Shown here: piece after piece, positions 53,863 through 64,000 of the stretch | Layout of the letters: the number at the start of each line of letters is the position of its first letter | How positions within the stretch are numbered: the first letter of the stretch is position 1 | Source of the DNA: Spongilla lacustris | Lineage: Eukaryota > Porifera > Demospongiae > Spongillida > Spongillidae | Direction: 5' to 3' | DNA length: 64,000 bases | NCBI GenBank assembly: GCA_949361645.1 | Contig: OX442429.1 | Location: 7,966,373-8,030,372 of the forward strand | Made by a program: the position numbers and the translations under genes | The notes under the pieces: model-generated | Told to the model about the DNA's origin: nothing | Seen by the model: only the letters and a program-made list of their open reading frames with translations | Databases searched by the model: none

Positions 53863-54088
53863 CCTAGATCCTAGGCCTATTCGGTTATATTAACAACAAT
53901 AATTATACACTCGCGTGACCTGGAAATGTGCGCATGCGCTAAGCAACGTTATGCACGTGCTTCGGCCTCTTTTTTCCACCCTTTTTCTTCAGTACTGTAC
54001 TGTCACTTCCCAGGCCAGGTAAAATTAAAACCTTTTGTATATTCAAGATGGGTTATCGACCGCGTTGTGTACGGGTAGGCACTGAACG
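53863..54088. promoter_or_regulatory. CCDC22/RPL21 divergent promoter with 5'TOP-like tract
   Basis: A strong polypyrimidine run, cctcttttttccacccttt (53966-53984), fits the TCT initiator of ribosomal-protein genes and the 5'TOP element. An upstream ATG at 54048 could be removed by a 5'UTR intron running from a cag|gtaaaa donor near 54018 to a gtag acceptor near 54078, similar in size to the first coding intron. Confidence 0.6.
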
Positions 54089-54742
54089 ATGGGAAAGTCA
54101 TATGGATATCGCCGAGGCACACGACACATGTTCGCTCGCCCGCACAAAAAACACGGTACGTTCGACTTTTTTTTTTTTTTTGGTTTGTGGGTCACCTGTT
54201 GTATTGTAGGACCCGAGCATCTGTCGACTTACCTTAAGGTGTACAAAGTGGGAGACATTATTGACATCAAGGTACGAATTTACGCGGTACACCGTTTAAC
54301 GTAAACGACAATCTTTCGTTTGCTTGCTTTCAGGCGCACGGTGGCATTCACAATGGCATGCCGCACAAGTTCTACCATGGTCGCACTGGAAGAGTTTACA
54401 ACGTCACAAAGCGTGCAGTTGGTGTTGTGGTGAACAAGCAGATAGGGTATGTGATCTGACTGTTTACACTCGTGGATTGATGTGACCGCCCCTCATCAAA
54501 GAAACCGCTACCTACCTAAACGCATCAACGTTCGTATCGAGCACGTGAAGCACTCCCGCTGTCGCGAGGACCATTTGAACCGTGTTCGTGAGAACGAGGC
54601 TAAAAAGCTAGAGGCACGTGAGAAGGGTGTGGCCTTTAATCTGCGACGTCAACCAGTTGGTCCAAGGCCGGCTCACTTGGTGAAGACACGAGGCACGAAA
54701 GCAGAACTTGTAGAGCCTATTCCGTATGAAATCGTGGTTTGA
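54089..54742 (+). CDS. RPL21: 60S ribosomal protein eL21
   Basis: Large-subunit ribosomal protein. Four exons (54089-54155, 54210-54271, 54334-54446, 54502-54742) give 160 residues, the same as human. Diagnostic stretches: [64 protein letters not shown] and [17 protein letters not shown], ending EPIPYEIVV. Introns are only 54-62 bp. AATAAA lies at 54829-54834. Confidence 0.98.
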
Positions 54743-54834
54743 GATTCAATGCTATACTTCGTTTAGCCAATCCTGATGTGATATGTCCTGTCGCTATGGT
54801 ACATGCATGACCACCAGATTGGCAATTAAATAAA

Positions 54835-55099
54835 TTAATATTTAGGCGATGATAATGAAGGGAGGTGTGGCACCTAACAAGTGTACCCTCAGTGAGCTTT
54901 GGTATGAGGTCTCATCTGTCCTACCTACTGTTTTAATATCAGAATCCTGATTTGATACTTTATCACTTATGGCTTTGATCTTCAACTGTACATGTACCAC
55001 CTGCCATGCTACAGTAAGCATATATTAAAAGCCCTCGGGTCAGTTGATTTTTGCGGGTGTACCATGCAAGAGCAGGTGCTGGTATTATGGGATATTTTA
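54835..55099. other. spacer after RPL21
   Basis: AT-rich, with tgtacatgtacc near 54988. No gene seen. It may contain the downstream processing region of protease A if that transcript runs through the LINE fragment. Confidence 0.5.
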
Positions 55100-55104
55100 T
55101 GCAT

Positions 55105-55735
55105 CACCTCACTCTAGGGATACCTGAGGCATGTGGTTTAGCTGTGTCTTTGCAGAGGGGTAGCTGAGATGGTACTCATCTCTGCATATAATGTTGCTAA
55201 TTACATCATTAATTTTGCACCATTGGCCTGGCTGGTGTTTCCTGCTCTCTGTTGCCTCAAGGACTGCACCAAACGTTGCTCCCGCTTCAGCTAAAGTTGA
55301 AGGGTTTAGCGGTGAGACAACGGAGATGTCCAGGGCAATGGGCCTCCCAAGGTTCCAATTCTGCAACAGAATATCGAATGGTCGGGAAAGAGCCCAGTGC
55401 CAGCTTCAACTTGGACAGAAGCATGCGCACGGTGAAGGAAGTGCACTAAAGTGTCCCAGGCCAATGATACCAAGTGTTTAGGGTGGGTCTCAAACCCCTC
55501 TAGCAGTGGATTCCTATGGGGCTTGGGGTAAAGAGGCTTCTTCGTTTTTTGCACAAGCTGCTGCTCGGCTTGCAATCCACAAGTCCCTGCCAAGGTCACA
55601 GGCTTCTTCTGACCTGTTCTCCAACTTAAGCATTTGCTTAATTAGAGTAAATGCCAGAGCCATTCTCGGAAGAGTGTACCTGTCTCTGTGTTTGATTAAG
55701 TATACATGAATTTTGTAATTAAAAAATAAATAAAT
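55105..55735. mobile_element. 5'-inverted, truncated non-LTR retrotransposon (LINE) fragment
   Basis: The right part (about 55455-55735, plus strand) encodes the tail of a LINE reverse transcriptase: KCLGWVSNP, then after a frameshift VDSYGAWGKEASSFFAQA and ICLIRVNARAILGR, and ends in an A-rich tail aattaaaaaataaataaa. The left part (about 55440-55110) encodes the adjoining upstream segment on the minus strand: NWNLGRPIALDISVVSPLNP and LEATESRKH. A ccaggccaatg stretch is shared by the outer end of the inverted part and the start of the sense part. This order matches twin priming during insertion. Frameshifts and truncation make it inactive. Confidence 0.75.
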
Positions 55736-57400
55736 TCATTGTCCATACTGCCTCTCTAATATCAGAAGTGCCTTATCAGCTGCTTTGTGTTCAGCCTCTT
55801 TGATGCTAGCACAGCGATCTCCAGTAACCACAATAGGCGCCTTTGAGGGTGATTTAATGGTTAGTTTGCACTGGAAAGGTCCATTGGGCGTTGTTGAAAC
55901 AATGCTATAGTCAAGGGTAAGTTGTATATCTGTGTGATGATCACAGAACTCCTTTAGTCGTGCCTTCCCAGGCTTGGAGTCACTTCTTGCACTACTTTGT
56001 ACTGGAGATACAGGTTGTTGGCGTGATACAGGTGGCTGTTGTTGGCATAACCATAGCATTGCCCTCATGGCCGCCATCTCCTCTGCATCCTTCTTCTTTG
56101 CACACCACTCACTCGAAAATGGTCTCCTCCTAACAGTGATGGTGCACATGTGGCTCTGAGGGTTTACACCTTGGCTTTCCTTAAAGGCCCTACAGGAATT
56201 TGGGTCTATTCCATTTTGCTGACACCACTCGTTTAACTCTTTCCTGTAGTTACTGCTGGAGGTACCCAGCGGGGATCCGTGAGGCACCGCCCCCATACTC
56301 AGCGAGGATCCATAAGGCACCGCCCCCATACTCAGCGAGGATCCATAAGGCACCGCCCCCATACTCAGCGAGGATCCATAAGGCACCGCCCCACCGCTGC
56401 GTTCAGTGCTGTGTGGTATTCCTAGGAAGGGGCGTGGTCCAGGTACAGGTGGCAGAATAGAGGGTAGGCAGGCTGCTGTTGGAGAATGGTGGTCAGTGAT
56501 TGGGGGAGAGGAGGAGGACAATTATATGTAGGAAGGGTCCATATCCGGGCTATGTGGAACTGTCAAATACGTTGCACAACATAGTAGGTGACTAATACCA
56601 TATATGCAACCATCTACATATGGTAACTACTAAGTAAGTTACTAACCTGCTTGTGCCTGTAAGCCTATTTGAGACTCACGATACAAATTAACCGTCTCGT
56701 TGAGATTGCTCTCGCATGTGGGCTGTTGTGCATAGCCGTTGCGCTGATATTGTGGTTCCTGGAACATGCCCATCAGAGATTGGTTTACGTCCGTCATGAT
56801 GTCCAGGATACTCATGTCTTGGAGTAACTTTCTACTTAAATGGGACATCCACATACCGCCCCTTCCATCAACCTCGTAGGCCTTGTAGCCGGCCATGGTG
56901 GAGTAAGCGACCAGACTGTTGCCGTACTGCGTCACGACCTTCGACGGGACAGCCGTACCGCCTCGCTCTGCAACCACCACGCCCATCCCTAAATCTCCGC
57001 GACAAGCATCAATGAAGAACAACTTAGGGATACCTCTTATGGAGGGATGACAGTTGGCTGGTTGGAACTGGTCAATGATATCTTTGATGGGTACAACTCC
57101 GTCGTGTGCACACAAACCTTCCTTTGTCCCATGGCCGGCAAAGACAACGGATATTCTCTTATACGAGGGCGGGTAGCTGGGGTAGGAAGCGATGTCGTGA
57201 AATAGCGCCATCATCTCCACACAGCTGATGTCCGTGGCCGGAACCACGGCAAACCGCAGCTGTTGAAAGGCGCGGCTCATGTTCCCCTGGTCAGTCACGA
57301 CGTTCTGCAGCTGGAGTTGTCCTTGTAGTGGACCTCTTCTGTTGGCGACAATGACAGCCAGGCCTAAGGCATCGGGGTGTGCACGAACGTGGGCCTCCAT
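55736..57400 (-). CDS. paracaspase-like protease with two dsRBDs (copy A)
   Basis: Two exons, 56647-57400 and 55736-56475, joined in phase 1; 497 residues. Residues ~10-215 form a C14-type caspase fold with the catalytic dyad His90 (VVFAGHGTKEG) and Cys133 (FFIDACRGD). Asp37, Asp131 and Glu176 (MAGYKAYEVDG) occupy positions that are acidic in MALT1-type paracaspases; the Asp-binding Arg and Gln of caspases are absent. There is no CARD or DED. A linker with tandem GAVPYGSSLSM repeats leads to dsRBD1 (~324-395: NYRKELNEWCQQN ... EEMAAMRAMLWL) and dsRBD2 (~415-493: ARLKEFCDHH ... FQCKLTIKSPS ... AEHKAADKALLILE). A cytosolic protease responding to dsRNA is inferred. It starts 99 bp after copy B on the same strand, and a LINE tail touches its stop codon. 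Confidence 0.9.
56272..56398 (-). repeat. coding 33-bp repeat in copy A linker
   Basis: Three nearly identical 33-bp units plus a diverged fourth encode GAVPYGSSLSM between the protease domain and dsRBD1. All are in frame. Confidence 0.93.
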
Positions 57401-57499
57401 TCCTTAGTAGCTGTCACAGCATACAACAGTAGCTTCAGTTTGGATATTCATACTTTTTAAAATCTAATATTTATTTTAAAAATTGTATCCCATTCAAGC
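57401..57499 (-). promoter_or_regulatory. 99-bp gap between tandem protease genes
   Basis: Contains the copy B polyadenylation signal (AATAAA on the minus strand at 57470-57475) and then the upstream region of copy A. The gap is too short for an ordinary independent promoter, so overlap, read-through or a shared promoter upstream of B is possible. Confidence 0.6.
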
Positions 57500-59772
<2,273 letters not shown>

Positions 59773-59942
59773 TGCATAACAATAATTAAAATTAATAGAT
59801 TAGGGGGTTGAAGCGGGGGAATCCCTAATCATCAATTATGAATATCTCGTCGGGGCCTCCAGCCCCGGCCCCAGACCCATCCAAACGTAATTGGGTATAA
59901 ATTACTATAGATGAGTGCGACGCACTCGTTTTTTTCTACGAC
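59773..59942. promoter_or_regulatory. divergent promoter of copy B and the SH3 gene
   Basis: The start codons are 170 bp apart. The interval contains an AT-rich part with caataattaaaattaat, a CCCCGGCCCC-type GC block, and attactatagatgag followed by a pyrimidine run before the SH3 start. The TATAA-like stretch is at about 59895. Shared regulation is inferred from spacing only. Confidence 0.55.
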
Positions 59943-62900
59943 ATGTCCGAAGACGCTACTGTTGTGATGGATGAGGTAAGACCTCTTGTTATCGCGTCCC
60001 GCCTTATGTAGCCGTTCGCGTTACCAGGAAGAAGTTTTCCTTCCAAACCAAGTTTGTGTCGCGGAGCAAGACTTCACTGGCCAGGAAGCAGGAGTAAGTG
60101 TTGACCTTGCTGCGCTAGGAAGTGTGCATCTCGGGTGTGTGTGGTGTGGTGTTACAAGCCGTTTGTAAGTGCAGGATCTGGCCTTCGTGCAAGGAGACGT
60201 GTTGACTATCGTACGTCAGGCCGAGGTGAGCGATAAGCACATATCGATCTAGAACGGACTTCGGAGAATTTACTTTCAGTTTGTGCAACAATAATTATAT
60301 TACCCCGGTCGTACCGTATAAGTCATACATATGCATACATTATATTGCCGTTAGATACGGCGGCCCGCGCGGTCGTGTTTGTTATTTTGTTGACACAAAA
60401 AACACCACACATTGGTACCAGGCGTGCTATGGTACTGGTGCAGTGTACGTATCTGGATTGTGGCTGGGTGCAGTGTACGTATCTGGATTGTGGCTGGGTG
60501 CAGTGTACGTATCAGTGCTGTAGCTGGGTGCAGTGTACGTATCTGGATTGTGGCTGGGTGCAGTGTACGTATCAGTGCTGTAGCTGGGTGCAGTGTACGT
60601 ATCAGTGCTGTAGCTGGGTGCAGTGTACGTATCAGTGCTGTAGCTGGGTGCAGTGTACGTATCAGTGCTGTAGCTGGGTGCAGTGTACGTATCAGTGCTG
60701 TAGCTGGGTGCAGTGTACGTATCAGTGCTGTAGCTGGGTGCAGTGTACGTATCAGTGCTGTGGCTGGGTGCAGTGTACGTACTGGGTGCAGTGTACATAT
60801 CAGCGCTGTAGCTCAATCTCTTCGCTCAGATGGCTTACTGGTATGTGGCTAGGAATGCTGCTGGTGTGGTTGGATTGGTACCAAAGACCTACCTCATCCC
60901 CATCCACCACGGTATGCTGACCTGCATAAGGGGCTGGTCTATACCTTGGGGTCACCATCACCCCACCTGTGCACCCTCATGACCACCACACCTACATACC
61001 CTCATGACCACCACACCTACATACCCTCATGACCACCACACCTACATACCCTCATGACCACCACACCTACATACCCTCATGACCACCACACCTGTGTACC
61101 CTCATGACCACCACACCTGTGTACCCTCATGACCACCACACCTGTGTACCCTCATGACCACCACACCTGTGTACCCTCATGACCACCACACCTGTGTACC
61201 CTCATGACCACCACACCTGTGTACCCTCATGACCACCACACCTGTGTACCCTCATGACCACCACACCTGTGTACCCTCATGACCACCACACCTGTGTACC
61301 CTCATGACCACCACACCTGTGTACCCTCATGACCACCACACCTGTGTACCCTCATGACCACCACACCTGTGTACCCTCATGACCACCACACCTGTGTACC
61401 CTCATGACCACCACACCTGTGTACCCTCATGACCACCACACCTGTGTACCCTCATGACCACCACACCTGTGTACCCTCATGACCACCACACCTGTGTACC
61501 CTCATGACCACCACACCTGTGTACCCTCATGACCACCACACCTGTGTACCCTCATGACCACCACACCTGTGTACCCTCATGACCACCACACCTGTGTACC
61601 CTCATGACCACCACACCTGTGTACCCTCATGACCACCACACCTGTGTACCCTCATGACCACCACACCTGTGTACCCTCATGACCACCACACCTGTGTACC
61701 CTCATGCTGCTTATCTCTCCTCTCCTCTCTCTAGTAACAGCCAACCATTCAGAGGTGGACTCGGCTTTGGACCCATCCTCGCTCATGTCCTGGAGTGGTA
61801 CCGACTTCCTTGAGGTGCAGGCTACTATTGATGAGGTATGGCCCCTGTATGAGGTATGGCCCCTGTACATGTACTAGGGTTAATCTTGATGTCACATGGC
61901 CATAGACAAGGGGAGGGGGGGGGGATTTTTCCCCCTACAAAGCAACTCAAGACAGCCCCACGTCCCATTTCCTTACCTCCAAACATGCGTATCAGCCAAA
62001 GCAGCATTGAGGAGGGTGGGCATGATATGGAGTTTGGGAGGTCTACCAAGTTCAGCTCAATCATCGTGATCCTAGCAGAGAATGGCCCACTGGCCCAGCA
62101 ATGATGTCCCAGATATTTTCTACCTTCAAAATCCAACCAGTCAAAACGTAACTTTCCTTTGAGGTTCATTCTGCACACTTCACTGCCTTAAGATGTGGTT
62201 AAGAAGCGCTGTGAATCACATAGATTGAAGTGGTGTATGATTCTGCATATCCTCCACAATGATTCACCTTAACTATTTAGCTATAGCCAGCACAGCATTT
62301 TGCTGCAGATGTTTCATATTTACTGAGTATTTACTGAGTATTTACTGAGTATTTAAATTTAAATCTGCTATTTGAGCAGACACTTGGCTAATAAAGCCCC
62401 TCCCCCCCTCAAAAGTTGTCTATGGCCATGTCACATGTGTGCCAAAAGTAGATCACATGAGATCACATGACCGTTATGTTTGCAGGACCTACTGCACACC
62501 CAGCAGAGAGAGGCACAAAGGAGGCTCTCCCCTGGCACTCTGGTCATTGCCACCTGTCAATTTACTGGCCAGAGCAATGAGGCAAGTAGGGTGTGTGGTC
62601 ACGCTCATGGGGGTGTGGTGACATTCTCATGTGTCTTTTCAGGACATGTCTTTTGATATGTGTGAAGAAATGACATTACTAAAGCCAATGGAGGTATGTG
62701 TTGGTGGGAGGGGTTAAATGGTTAGTGGTTCATAATCAGGTTGGCAGCATTTACATGGGAACACTTTTCCATCCTCCTCCCTTCCCTCCCTTCCCTCTCT
62801 TCCCTCTCCCTCCAGGACCTATGCTGGTATTATGCACAGAAGGCTAACTCTCCCAGCGAGATGGGAGTCATACCAATTACACATGTGAAGCTGGTGTATG

Positions 62901-63033
62901 TGTCTGATGATGGTGAGCCACATTAGGGTAATCCCCTCCTGTCTAGGGGTTTCCCCAGATCATTAGACACACTTTCTTTTTCACAGAAGATGACGAGAGA
63001 AATTATAAGTTGAGTCATGTGATCCTCATGTGA
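59943..63033 (+). CDS. tandem-SH3-domain protein, family unknown
   Basis: Exons in phase: 59943-59975, 60028-60093, 60175-60225, 60830-60911, 61735-~61835, ~62486-62582, ~62643-62693, ~62819-62930 and one from 62987. SH3-1 reads VCVAEQDFTGQEAG, DLAFVQGDVLTIV, YWYVARNAAGVVGLVPKTYL. SH3-2 reads VIATCQFTGQSNE, DMSFDMCEEMTLLKP, CWYYAQKANSPSEMGVIPI. The intron positions match between the two domains, suggesting internal duplication. The last exon could terminate at TGA 63031-63033 (about 220 residues) or splice onward beyond the window. No kinase, SH2 or PX domain is seen, so an adaptor role is a guess. Confidence 0.75.
60428..60803. repeat. 30-bp minisatellite in SH3 gene intron 3
   Basis: About 12 units of ctgggtgcagtgtacgtatc plus a variable 10-bp part (two unit types, with ggattgtgg or agtgctgtag). 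It runs almost to the next acceptor. Confidence 0.95.
60972..61706. repeat. 25-bp minisatellite in SH3 gene intron 4
   Basis: About 29 units; the first four carry acatacc and the remaining ~25 are identical gtgtacc-type units. This near-perfect homogeneity implies recent expansion or gene conversion. Confidence 0.96.
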
Positions 63034-63079
63034 TCTCCATGTGATGAGGTCCCTTCTCTCCTATTTTACATACCAAAAT

Positions 63080-63590
63080 ACCCCACCCTCACTACTAACC
63101 TCCTCCCTGCCCATCACCCTCACTACTCACCTCCTCCCTGCCCATCACCCTCACTACTCACCTCCTCCCTGCCCATCACCCTCACTACTCACCTCCTCCC
63201 TGCCCATCACCCTCACTACTCACCTCCTCCCTGCCCATCACCCTCACTACTCACCTCCTCCCTGCCCATCACCCTCACTACTCACCTCCTCCCTGCCATC
63301 ACCCTCACTACTAACCTCCTCCCTGCCCATCACTCTCACTACTCACCTCCTCCCTGCCATCACCCTCACTACTCACCTCCTCCCTGCCATCACCCTCACT
63401 ACTCACCTCCTCCCTGCCATCACCCTCACTACTCACCTCCTCCCTGCCATCACCCTCACTACTCACCTCCTCCCTGCCATCACCCTCACTACTCACCTCC
63501 TCCCTGCCATCACCCTCACTACTCACCTCCTCCCTGCCCATCACCCTCACTACTCACCTCCTCCCTGCCATCACCCTCACTCCACACCCC
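63080..63590. repeat. 26/27-bp minisatellite
   Basis: About 19 units of cctcactactcacctcctcc type; the unit switches from 27 bp (gcccatca) to 26 bp (gccatca) part way through. Confidence 0.94.
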
Positions 63591-63689
63591 ATCCCTCTCC
63601 TAATCTCAGTGTCCCAAAAGCTCCCTCTCATAACAAATTATATGAAAGTATGTTTGCTTAGTGACAACTATGCCAAATACCTCCTGCCC

Positions 63690-64000
63690 ACTTTGTCCCC
63701 ACCTCACTCCCCACCCCACCTCCCTCCCCACTCCACCTCACTCCCCATCCCACCTCCCTCCCCACCCCACCTCCATCCCCATCCCACCTCCCTCCCCACC
63801 CCACCTCCCTCCCCACCCCACCCCCTCCCCACCCCACCTCCCTCCCCATCCCACCTCACTCCCCATCCCACCTCCCTCCCCATCCCACCTCACTCCCCAC
63901 CCCACCTCCCTCCCCACCCCACCTCCCTCCCCACCCCACCTCCCTCCCCATCCCACCTCACTCCCCACCCCACCTCCCTCCCCATCCCACCTCACTCCCC
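63690..64000. repeat. CCCCACCTCCCT-type minisatellite, cut by window end
   Basis: Units of about 18 bp (ccccaccccacctccctc) with T/C and A variants continue to the last base, so its real length is unknown. Confidence 0.9.

Noticed and set aside
60972..61706. CRISPR-like regular array
   Set aside because: Units are contiguous and identical without unique spacers, and the context is an intron of a eukaryotic gene. The same applies to 7461-7900, 14500-15215 and 51618-52112.

Overview
The window is a gene-dense piece of an early-branching animal genome, most likely a sponge (demosponge). Evidence: eukaryotic genes with short introns (often 50-100 bp) and GT-AG splice sites; clear animal orthologues (ATRX, FANCF, RECQL5, LARP1, IFT81, VPS37A, CWH43, STIM, SRA1, CCDC22, RPL21); intergenic gaps of 90-600 bp; many palindromic tacatgtacatgta-type motifs. 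Assignment to Porifera is inference; nothing here is bacterial.

Layout, left to right: tail of an unknown Lys/Glu-rich gene (+); intronless CYP4-like P450 (-); ATRX (-); FANCF (+); RECQL5 (-); LARP1 (-); intronless IFT81 (+); VPS37A (+); CWH43 (+); STIM (-); SRA1 (+); CCDC22 (-); ribosomal protein eL21/RPL21 (+); an inverted, truncated LINE fragment; two tandem protease genes that join a paracaspase-like domain to double-stranded-RNA-binding domains (-); and a tandem-SH3 gene (+) that reaches the right side of the window.

The first third is a genome-maintenance neighbourhood: ATRX and FANCF share a 160-bp divergent promoter, and RECQL5 is convergent with FANCF. LARP1 and one of its expected clients, the TOP-type mRNA of RPL21, are both present. 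STIM/SRA1, LARP1/IFT81, CCDC22/RPL21 and protease B/SH3 are also head-to-head pairs.

Most introns carry minisatellites or microsatellites (more than 35 arrays), and several repeats lie in coding exons (RECQL5 Gly/Asp/Glu insert, protease A linker, protease B poly-Gly). The long ORFs seen in these arrays are not genes.

The most novel content is at 55.7-59.8 kb. The two protease-dsRBD proteins keep a His/Cys dyad, but the positions that give caspases Asp specificity are replaced by the acidic residues seen in MALT1-type paracaspases. Together with two or three dsRBDs this suggests a dsRNA-responsive protease. A twin-primed LINE insertion ends exactly at the stop codon of one copy. All exon boundaries were read by eye from splice motifs and reading phase and may be a few bases off.
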